A DNA stretch of 12,100 nt, taken from NCBI GenBank assembly GCA_003551265.1, contig PUMG01000177.1, positions 1 to 12,100 of the forward strand. The letters run 5' to 3'. Of this stretch, positions 6,201 through 12,100 are shown piece by piece (within the stretch, counting starts at the first letter, position 1; each line of letters begins with the position of its first letter). Below the pieces are notes generated by a model. That model saw nothing but the letters and a program-made list of their open reading frames with translations, had not been told where the DNA came from and made no database searches. The stretch is from Halovenus sp. (lineage in GTDB: Archaea > Halobacteriota > Halobacteria > Halobacteriales > Haloarculaceae). Made by a program: the position numbers and the translations under genes.

Positions 6201-9200
6201 AGTTCCTCGACGAACACGGTCCCTGCGTTGTGACCGCCCAGGTCGAGGTCGTAGTATCCCGCCTCCTCCGGCTCGAACGTGATGTTCAGCGCACCCAGGT
6301 GGTAGAATCCCGGTGCAAGCGTGGCGTTCTGGCTCCCGACCACCTCCGTCTCCCCGGTCACGTTGTGCGTCGCCGTCAACTCGATTTCTTCGGTCCCCTC
6401 GATGTTTCCGGCCTGGTAGATGCTCCCGACGATGTGCGTCTGTTCGCCTTCAGTAATCTCGATATCTGACGTGGACGCGCCGATGACCTGAATGTCCGAC
6501 TCCGCCGCCTCCACTTCCACGCTACCCGCGTTTCGCTCACCCAGTTCGAGGTCGTAGTATCCCGCCTCCTCCGGCTCGAACGTGACGTTCAGTGCCCCGA
6601 GGTGATAGAACCCGGGCGAGAGCGTCACCTCCTGACTCCCCACGACCTCGGTCTCACCAGTCACGTTGTGCGTTGCCGTCAACTCGATTTCCTCGGTTCC
6701 TTCGATGTTCCCGCCCTGGTGAATGCTTCCGATGACGTGTGTCTCCTCGCCTTCGATAAGCTCGATGTCCGAGACCGAGGCTGCAATCACCTGAATGTCC
6801 GACTCCGCAGCCTCCACTTCGATACTGCCTGCGTTTCGCTCACCCAGTTCGAGGTCGTAGTATCCCGCCTCCTCCGGCTCGAACGTGACGTTCAGCGCCC
6901 CGAGGTGATAGAACCCGGGCGAGAGCGTCACATTCTGTGTGCCCACGACCTCTGTATCACCAGTCACGTTGTGCGTCGCCGTCAGCTCGATTTCTTCGGT
7001 TCCCTCGATGTTTCCGGCCTGATATATGCTCCCGACGACATGCGTCTGCTCGCCTTCGATAAGTTCGATGTCGGAGGCCGACGCTGCAATCACCTGAATA
7101 TCCGACTCCGCCGCCTCCACGTCGACCCATCCTGCGTTTCGCTCGCCCAGTTCGAGGTCGTAGTGTCCCGGTTCGTCCGGCTCGAACGTGATGTTCAGTG
7201 CGCCCAGATGGTAGAACCCGGGCGAGAGCGTCACATTCTGTGTGCCCACGACTTCTGTCTCGCCGGTTTCGTTGTGTGTCGCCGTCAACTCAACTGTCTC
7301 GGGTCCTTCGATGTTCCCGGCCTGGTGGATGCTCCCAACGACGTGCGTCTGCTCGCCTTCGATAAGCTCGACATCTGAAGTCGAAGCTGCAATCACCTGA
7401 ATGTCCGACTCTGCCGCCTCCACTTCGACACCGCCTGCGTTTCGCTCGCCCAGTTCGAGGTCGTACTGTCCCGGCTCATCCGGTTCGAACGTGATGTTCA
7501 GCGCACCCAGGTGATAGAACCCTGGCGAGAGCGTCACATTCTGCGTGCCCACGACTTCGGTCTCGCCGGTCACGTTGTGTGTCGCCGTCAACTCGATTTC
7601 CTCAGTCCCCTCGATGTTTCCGGCCTGGTAGATGCTCCCGACCACGTGCGTCTGCTCGCCTTCGATAAGTTCAGTCTCCGACGTTGAAGCCGCAATCACC
7701 TGAATGTCGGAGTACTGATTCATTACCGTCACCGTCTCGACGAAGAACCCATCGAGCGTGAGGTCGACGCTCGTGTTGTCTTTGCCGACTGGCAAGGACG
7801 CTTCCCACTCCAGTTCGACCGACGTTATCGCACCACCTTCGACAGTGACGTTCGTTTCGTCGACGACGTCCCCGTCGACCGAAAGTGCGGCCGTCTCGGT
7901 CGCTGGAACCGACCCATCGTTGAACAGGTATCCGGTCACTGTGACGGTCTCGTTGTCCTGTACAGTGGTCGAATCGACGCTCGCCCCGTAGACGATGACG
8001 TCGGCACCTTCGACGACGGAGACGGTGCCTGCCTCGACACTCCCCACAGAGACGTCGAACTCTCCGACGTCGTCGAATGTGTGCGTGAACGAGACAGACG
8101 TCGTCTCGTTGACCGCCAGAGAGACGGTCTTGCTCTCTTCGACAGTCCCGTCTACTTCGAGCGGGACCGTCAGATTACCGTCCCCTGAGCCGACGTTCTC
8201 GACAGTGGCGTTGACGGTCACGCTGTCGCCGGGTTCGACTGCAGTGGGGCTCACAGATGCGTTCAGAACGTCCAGTTCCGTGTCGGGCTCCTCGCCGAAG
8301 ACGCCGAACGTCGCGAACGAAGTGATCTCCGCTGTGACGACCTGTGCTGTCGTGTTCACTGACGAACCGGGAACCACGTCCCACATTTCGGAACCCTCCC
8401 CAGCGTACCAGAGTAAGAGCGTCTCTGGGTCGATGTCACCGAGTTCGTCCGTCTCGTACGGAATTTCGACGTCGAGCGTCGCACTGAAATCGGTGTCAGT
8501 CGCGACGAAGTACGCCCCGAGAGGCACGTGATCAGGCGGGGGCGCCAGGACCGAGTCGGCTGCTTTGACTCCGACATCGACACCGTCGAGCGAGAGCGTC
8601 GTTTCGTTGACTCCATCCGCAAGCGTAAGGGTGGTAACAGAGTTGTTCGACGAACCATCGAAGAAGTAGACATCGAACTCGCCGCTGGCAGAGACAGTGT
8701 CGTTCACAAAGGTGTTATCGAAGGCGTTCCAGAGCCGAATGCCGTGACTGTCGCTTTCAGTGACTGTGTTGCCCTCGAAACTGTTCCGGTCACCGTCGAC
8801 GACACGGATTCCCTCGCGGTAACTTCCTGTGACCGTGTTGTGTGCGAACGTGTTCTCGTCACCGACGATACGGAAGCCATCGCGTTCGGTCTCGCTGACG
8901 ACGTTGTCTCGCAGTTCGTTCTCGTCGCCTTCGATGGTGAAGCCGAACTCGCTGTCCTCACCAGTCCCCGTCACGTTGTTGGCGACGAGGGTGTTCTCGT
9001 TCGAGTCTGGATTGACTCTGACGCCGTGTGACTCACTGTATGAGAACGTGTTGTTCGTCAGTGTGTTCTCGCCGGAGCCTCTGAGAACGACTCCGTACCG
9101 ACGGTTGTCTTCGGCCGTGTTGTTCTCGAGGATGTTGCCGAGACTGCCTTCACGCAGGACGATGCCGTCGCGGTTCTCCAGTAGTGTGTTGTGTTGGATG

Positions 9201-12100
9201 GTGCTGTTCGAGACGGTGCTCAGCCAGATGCCAGTCTGACCGATGTCGTCTGCGGTGACTGCCTCGATGTGTGCGTCCTCGACGTGCTCGAACTCGAAGC
9301 CATAGCGCCATCCGTCGAGTGTGAGGTCACGAACGGTGACGTTCTCCACGGTGGTGGCGGTGATGGCCGTCCCCCCGCTTTCGCTGATGAGAGCGTGGTC
9401 GTTCCCCTCGAAGACGACGTCATCGGAGTCGACGATGACCGCGTCTTCACCGTCGGAGAACGTGAGGTCCTCCTCCAGTTCGAACACTCCTGGCTCTGTG
9501 ATAACAATCTGTTGTGATTCTGACTCACTGATGGTGACCGTCTCGGTCGCGGAGTCGTCCTCACTCGTGACCGTGATGTCGTCCGTTCCGGCGTCTCCCT
9601 CCTGTGTCTCCCACGTCAACTCGACTGTGGTCGACTGGCCGTCGTCGAGCGTCACACCGGTGCTGTCGACAACGCCGTCATCGAAGTCCGCGAGCGAAAC
9701 CGTCTGTGTTCCAGGGTCACTGCCAGTGTTCTCGACCGTAACGACGACAGTGAGTGAGTCGGTCTCATCAACCGGGGAGTTCGTCGAGTCGATGGTGACG
9801 TCGAAGAAGACGTCGTCGGAGGGTTCTCCGTCCAGCCACGGGTCGAACAGCACGTTTTCGTCGACGGAGTCACCGCTCCCGTCAGCGACCGCCCCGGTGG
9901 CAGGGTCAGTGACACCGCCGCTCGCCCCGCTCGAATCGCCCCACCAGTTATCGGTGGCGTTTAGGTAGTAGTCGGGGTTGACGTCGTCGTAGACGACGCC
10001 GTCTGCGTTACCCAGAATCTCGTTGTCGACGATCCGAACATCAACAGCTTCGTCCTCAACCTGGATACCGACGACCGAATTGTCCTCGACGACGTTGTTG
10101 GCGATGACCACGTCGACGAGTTGCGCATTCCATCCCAGCCCCGAAACCACGATGCCGTCGTTATTGCCCGTGACAGTGTTGTCCGAGATGTTCGCCTCGC
10201 CGTTGCTGACGAGAGAAGTTGAGATGGCGCTGCTGGCACTGTCTGAGACCGTGTTCTCGGTGATAGCTAGCGCATCACCGCTGTCGACGTGAATGCCGTT
10301 TCGTGCGTTGTCGGCGATGTCGTTGTGTGTCAGCGCGACCGTGCTGCTGTCCGCGACGGCGACCCCATCCCACTCACCAGCAGTTATCGTGTTACTGGAG
10401 ATGTCGACGTCTTCGCTCTCGATGACCTCGACACCGACAGAGCGCACACGCAGGTCGTCGATTGTGTTGTTGTGAATCGAGACATCGTTCGACCCCCAGA
10501 AGGTGAACGTTCCGCGTTCGAGTGAGATAGTGCTGTTCGTGACGACGTTGTCACTCACATTCACCCCATGGCTGAACGCGACCTGGACACCAGCGGTGGC
10601 GTTTTCGAGTGTCAGTCCGGAGACGTCGACGTTTGTCGAGTTCGTGACGATGACCTGTCCGGCGTCAGCTGGAATCGTCGGGTCGTCCGAGCCGTGCGCG
10701 GAAACCAGCGGGTCTCCACCGACGGTGTTGTTGACGAACGAGTGACTAGTCAGTTCGTCGACGTCGACACTCCAGCTCCGGAGCGCAACGCCGGTCTCGA
10801 ACGTGTTGTCACGTACGGTGACATCTGTCGTCTCGTAAATGTGCAAGTCGGTGTCGTGGCCGCTGACAACGTTGTTCTCGATGGTCTGGCCGTCGAAATT
10901 GCGCAGGAAGATACCGTCACCACCGCTGTTGGCAATCGTGTTGTCTCGCACGACCGAGTCGGCGTTCACGTCGATACCGTGTCCACTGTTATCTTCGACG
11001 ACGTTGGCGCTGACGAGGGAGTCGTGAGACGCCTCGATGCCGTCCCCGTTGCCAGTGACCGTGTTGTTCGTGACGGTTGCTCTCATCGGGCCGGAGATGC
11101 CCGCCGCACCATTGTCAGTGACCGTGTTGTTCGTAATCGTCGCATCGTGGCTCCTCGTCCAGTAAATACCCCGATTACCGTTGTCCGTGATGACGTTGTC
11201 GGTAATCTCGACGTACTGTGAGTTTGATCCACGGTTGTCGTGAATGCCGTTGACGTGGTTGTCGGTGATGGTGTTCTCACGTATCTCGACGTGCTCACTC
11301 GAAATAACGAGAATCGCGGACCGGAAGTTCGAGGGTGTACCGTCGTGATGAGTCCCCGTGATACTGTTGTTCGTGATGGTCGCGTGGTCGGACCCCACGA
11401 GGTGGAATCCGGCGTAGTTGTCGGCGAACGTGTTTTCATGGATGGCAATCTCCGGAGAGGAGCCAACGCTGAGCGCACGTCCATCGCCGTCGGTCACGCT
11501 GTTGTTGCTCACCACAGCGTCCGTCGACCCGTAAACACCGATCCCCGAAACCAGCGAGGTCTCCCCGTTGTTCAGGAGTTCGTTGTCGGAGACGGTCGCT
11601 GCGTTCGATGACCAGACGTGGATGCCGTGACTGGTGGTGTTCGAGACGCTGTTGTCGGTGATGAGGGCGTCAGGACTGTACGCGACCTGGATACCCGCAG
11701 CAGTGCCGTCGAACTCGAAGTCAGATATCTCGACGTTCGTCGAGTCGACGACGAGTATCTGTCCGGCATCGGCCGGAATGTCTGGATCATCCGCATCTTT
11801 CACGAAGACGAGCGGGTCACCGCCCACAATGTTGTTGCCCATCTCGTGGTCGAAGTGTGAGAACGTGTCCTCGGACCCATCGATGACGACTCCGGCGTCG
11901 AACTCGTTGTCGAACACAGAGACCGTACTCGCCGCACTCAACTCGACGTCGAGACTCGTCTCGGTGATGACGTTGTTTCGAATTTCGGTGTCGCTGACCT
12001 GCGACACCAGAACGCCAGTCTCGACGGCATCGAGCGTGTTATTCTCGACGAGCGCGTCGTCCGCTCCGCCACTTCCGGTTTGCGTCCGGAGGTGGATACC
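3218..12100 (-). CDS. Giant beta-helix / CARDB-repeat surface protein with dockerin-like C-terminus (5' partial)
   Basis: One uninterrupted frame of 2,960 codons plus TGA runs to the right edge with no stop, so the N-terminus and any signal peptide lie beyond 12100. The GTG at 12007 is internal: 31 upstream codons are open and continue the beta-helix pattern (ENNTLDAVETGVL). Residues counted from the edge: 1-757, a right-handed beta-helix with NNTVTDN-type rungs and D-N-W-W-G; 760-860, CARDB-like; 863-1150, a second beta-helix; 1167-1270, a beta-sandwich ending SFATFGVFG; 1274-1462, two CARDB-like domains; 1464-2372, nine 100-102 residue repeats; 2373-2575, two Ig-like domains; 2575-2715, a second beta-sandwich ending SFSTYGALV; 2716-2820, Ig-like; 2820-2915, CARDB-like; 2918-2960, the dockerin-like tail. 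N-X-S/T sequons abound. No C-terminal membrane anchor is present. The modules suggest a secreted adhesin or S-layer-associated fibre; ligand and enzyme activity, if any, cannot be told. Confidence 0.95.
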   Translation of the reverse strand, partial: GIHLRTQTGSGGADDALVENNTLDAVETGVLVSQVSDTEIRNNVITETSLDVELSAASTVSVFDNEFDAGVVIDGSEDTFSHFDHEMGNNIVGGDPLVFVKDADDPDIPADAGQILVVDSTNVEISDFEFDGTAAGIQVAYSPDALITDNSVSNTTSHGIHVWSSNAATVSDNELLNNGETSLVSGIGVYGSTDAVVSNNSVTDGDGRALSVGSSPEIAIHENTFADNYAGFHLVGSDHATITNNSITGTHHDGTPSNFRSAILVISSEHVEIRENTITDNHVNGIHDNRGSNSQYVEITDNVITDNGNRGIYWTRSHDATITNNTVTDNGAAGISGPMRATVTNNTVTGNGDGIEASHDSLVSANVVEDNSGHGIDVNADSVVRDNTIANSGGDGIFLRNFDGQTIENNVVSGHDTDLHIYETTDVTVRDNTFETGVALRSWSVDVDELTSHSFVNNTVGGDPLVSAHGSDDPTIPADAGQVIVTNSTNVDVSGLTLENATAGVQVAFSHGVNVSDNVVTNSTISLERGTFTFWGSNDVSIHNNTIDDLRVRSVGVEVIESEDVDISSNTITAGEWDGVAVADSSTVALTHNDIADNARNGIHVDSGDALAITENTVSDSASSAISTSLVSNGEANISDNTVTGNNDGIVVSGLGWNAQLVDVVIANNVVEDNSVVGIQVEDEAVDVRIVDNEILGNADGVVYDDVNPDYYLNATDNWWGDSSGASGGVTDPATGAVADGSGDSVDENVLFDPWLDGEPSDDVFFDVTIDSTNSPVDETDSLTVVVTVENTGSDPGTQTVSLADFDDGVVDSTGVTLDDGQSTTVELTWETQEGDAGTDDITVTSEDDSATETVTISESESQQIVITEPGVFELEEDLTFSDGEDAVIVDSDDVVFEGNDHALISESGGTAITATTVENVTVRDLTLDGWRYGFEFEHVEDAHIEAVTADDIGQTGIWLSTVSNSTIQHNTLLENRDGIVLREGSLGNILENNTAEDNRRYGVVLRGSGENTLTNNTFSYSESHGVRVNPDSNENTLVANNVTGTGEDSEFGFTIEGDENELRDNVVSETERDGFRIVGDENTFAHNTVTGSYREGIRVVDGDRNSFEGNTVTESDSHGIRLWNAFDNTFVNDTVSASGEFDVYFFDGSSNNSVTTLTLADGVNETTLSLDGVDVGVKAADSVLAPPPDHVPLGAYFVATDTDFSATLDVEIPYETDELGDIDPETLLLWYAGEGSEMWDVVPGSSVNTTAQVVTAEITSFATFGVFGEEPDTELDVLNASVSPTAVEPGDSVTVNATVENVGSGDGNLTVPLEVDGTVEESKTVSLAVNETTSVSFTHTFDDVGEFDVSVGSVEAGTVSVVEGADVIVYGASVDSTTVQDNETVTVTGYLFNDGSVPATETAALSVDGDVVDETNVTVEGGAITSVELEWEASLPVGKDNTSVDLTLDGFFVETVTVMNQYSDIQVIAASTSETELIEGEQTHVVGSIYQAGNIEGTEEIELTATHNVTGETEVVGTQNVTLSPGFYHLGALNITFEPDEPGQYDLELGERNAGGVEVEAAESDIQVIAASTSDVELIEGEQTHVVGSIHQAGNIEGPETVELTATHNETGETEVVGTQNVTLSPGFYHLGALNITFEPDEPGHYDLELGERNAGWVDVEAAESDIQVIAASASDIELIEGEQTHVVGSIYQAGNIEGTEEIELTATHNVTGDTEVVGTQNVTLSPGFYHLGALNVTFEPEEAGYYDLELGERNAGSIEVEAAESDIQVIAASVSDIELIEGEETHVIGSIHQGGNIEGTEEIELTATHNVTGETEVVGSQEVTLSPGFYHLGALNVTFEPEEAGYYDLELGERNAGSVEVEAAESDIQVIGASTSDIEITEGEQTHIVGSIYQAGNIEGTEEIELTATHNVTGETEVVGSQNATLAPGFYHLGALNITFEPEEAGYYDLDLGGHNAGTVFVEELVTDIQVIGASTSDVEIIEGEQTHIVGSVYQNGTDEATEVIELVATDENGTETVVGSQEVTVPPGAYHLGAINITFEPDEPGYYDLELGERSAGWVDVEPAVSDIQVIAASTSDVELVQGEEVTHVVGSIYQAGNIEGTEEIELTATHNETGETEVVGTQNVTLSPGFYHLGALNITFDPDEPGHYDLELGERNAGWVDVEAAESDIQVIAASTSDVELVQGEEVTHVVGSIYQAGNTEGTEEIELTATHNETGETEVVGAQNVTLSPGFYHLGALNITFDPDEPGHYDLELGERDAGWVDVEVAESDIQVIAASVSALELVEGEETYVVGSTHQAGNIEGTEEIELTATHQETGESEVVGSQEVTLAAGFYHLGALNITFSPEHTGTFDLELGERNAGSVEVNEGSVEPKITAVNGYSEGIDPETELETTYASDDASVDISVESDLDIDQVTLLVNSVDTTYTVGTEATHVGGETWQADVPFDDIPDDGAYTLSVIAIDVLGNAGLDNPPVVMIDREPPSMAATVEDVDTEDATVVVESDEALSAVPDVEVERPDGSTLTLSMTEETPTRFTGVLEFEDSGNYTVETVGTDLAGNEGTDTASVVVDTRFTLADGLIGLEGTGTTVEFTVADNVSDSLLTEELFLAFSENTVDANVDDGDIGGGFLTGDLDGLLDQHFEQGAITNATVSMAIDEDALGDADAEDVTLKHYDAADDTWSAVDSTVTQIGGDPFVVGDVTSFSTYGALVSDTDAPTLVDVWPAPNATLSSDDGTIPIEFEYVDTLSGVNLTSVAFAVDGVDVTDAEATQITSETATHTLDVEPDTAYTATVTVADRAGNEETFETNFETENPDAHFGVNITDTNSPVDAGEMLTVEVDVENDWGQSDTQEIVFEVEGVEEDSVTMTLDGAETKTETFTYETDRDDVGELEVVVSSADEVATETATVTFGVVTYADGDGVVDTAGLLTAISDWRSDDIEATTLLDVIDAWRSGDPVV
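3221..3349 (-). other. Dockerin-like C-terminal tail of the giant protein
   Basis: The last 43 residues begin ADGDGVVDTAGLLTAISDWR, then a short acidic linker, then LLDVIDAWR. The D-G-D-G loop followed by V-V-D resembles an EF-hand/dockerin calcium loop, and L-L-x-A-I-x-x-W-R forms the helix; the second half repeats the helix with LLDVIDAWR. It aligns without gaps to the tail of the 239-2482 protein at 25 of 40 positions. Dockerin-like modules outside cellulosomes are known in archaea; assignment here is by pattern only. Confidence 0.6.
4985..7711 (-). repeat. Nine-unit tandem array of about 303 bp encoding CARDB-like modules R1-R9
   Basis: In gene order the units are R1 7409-7711, R2 7106-7408, R3 6803-7105, R4 6500-6802, R5 6197-6499, R6 5897-6196, R7 5591-5896, R8 5285-5590 and R9 4985-5284. 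Each starts S/T-D-I-Q-V-I-x-A-S and contains YQAGNIEGTEEIELTATH, a V-V-G-x-Q strand, GFYHLGALNITF, a P-G/A-G-x-Y-D-L-E-L-G strand and a closing NAG-x-V strand. This is a beta-sandwich pattern of the CARDB type. Units are 101 residues except R6 and R9 (100) and R7 and R8 (102). Long stretches are identical at DNA level, pointing to recent duplication or gene conversion. The array would form a stalk of nine similar domains. Confidence 0.95.
8650..9514 (-). repeat. Beta-helix 2 (NosD-like rungs)
   Basis: About 288 residues starting QQIVITEPGVFELEEDL form a second parallel beta-helix, separated from the first by a CARDB-like domain. Rungs of about 22-25 residues repeat an N-x-(F/L)-x-x-N-x-V-x-x-S/N-x-x-x-G-(I/V/F)-R/V pattern, for example ENTFAHNTVTGSYREGIRV. 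The opening strand pattern (a predicted N-terminal cap before the first rung) and the V-x-D-L-T-L-D rung are typical of helix starts, so this is probably an independent domain rather than a continuation. Confidence 0.8.
9830..12100 (-). repeat. Beta-helix 1 with about 21-23 residue rungs and a 368-residue super-repeat
   Basis: The coding region repeats rungs of the type (T/I)-x-N-N-x-V-x-x-N-x-x-x-G-I, the right-handed parallel beta-helix signature of NosD-like proteins. Some rungs are near-identical in DNA: the 19 bases CAGTGACCGTGTTGTTCGT occur at 11053 and again at 11116, a spacing of 63 bases or 21 residues. A rarer element, GGDPLV followed by IPADAGQ and STNV, occurs near 11817 and again near 10713, exactly 1,104 bases (368 codons) apart, marking a larger duplicated block. 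The helix continues past the right edge. Confidence 0.85.

Noticed and set aside
5648..7378. Long plus-strand frames (273 and 258 codons) opposite the stalk repeats
   Set aside because: They lie inside the repeat array, and their own repetitiveness merely mirrors the minus-strand repeats. There is no start signal or recognisable domain.
4985..7711. Assembly artefact creating the tandem repeats
   Set aside because: Units differ at many scattered positions and in length (100, 101, 102 residues) while keeping frame, which a collapsed or duplicated assembly would not produce. Copy number should still be confirmed with long reads.
11915..12007. GTG at 12007 as the start of the giant gene
   Set aside because: The frame stays open for 31 further codons to the window edge and continues the beta-helix rung pattern, with no promoter or signal peptide at 12007.
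8650..12100. Copper-insertion (NosD) function for the beta-helix regions
   Set aside because: NosD-like describes the fold signature only. There is no nos gene context, and the helices sit in a giant adhesin-like protein.

Overview
The window reads as chromosomal DNA of a haloarchaeon. The predicted proteins are very rich in Asp and Glu, as expected for a salt-in proteome. A TATA-like box sits about 25-30 bases upstream of a start codon with no Shine-Dalgarno site, which is the haloarchaeal leaderless pattern. The secreted proteins carry many N-X-S/T sequons and CARDB-like and beta-helix modules typical of haloarchaeal cell-surface proteins. I do not name a genus.

Layout, left to right. Positions 3-104 hold the last 33 codons of phenylalanyl-tRNA synthetase beta (pheT), which enters from the left edge. 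A 134-base intergenic stretch (105-238) follows, with a degenerate 22-bp tandem repeat and then an AT-rich promoter. Positions 239-2482 (+) encode a 747-residue secreted modular protein. It has a signal peptide, CARDB-like beta-sandwiches, an apparent alpha/beta domain inserted into the first sandwich, and a C-terminal dockerin-like tail. Positions 2525-3163 (+) encode adenylate kinase (adk). A 54-base convergent spacer holds a small GC-rich hairpin. From 3218 to the right edge (-) runs one open frame of at least 2,960 residues: a giant surface protein whose N-terminus lies outside the window.

The giant protein reads from its N-terminal side as: a long right-handed beta-helix of NosD type, a CARDB-like domain, a second beta-helix, a beta-sandwich, two CARDB-like domains, nine near-identical 100-102 residue CARDB-like repeats, several Ig-like domains with a second copy of the beta-sandwich, a final CARDB-like domain, and a dockerin-like tail. 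It looks like an adhesin or fibre-like surface protein with helix tip modules on a repetitive stalk (inference).

The most notable relationship is that the two surface proteins, convergent on either side of adk, end in the same CARDB plus roughly 40-residue dockerin-like tail (25 of 40 positions identical). Neither visible C-terminus has a transmembrane or PGF-CTERM-type anchor. They may be displayed by a shared docking mechanism whose receptor is not in this window. The housekeeping genes pheT and adk appear to frame or interrupt a surface-protein locus.
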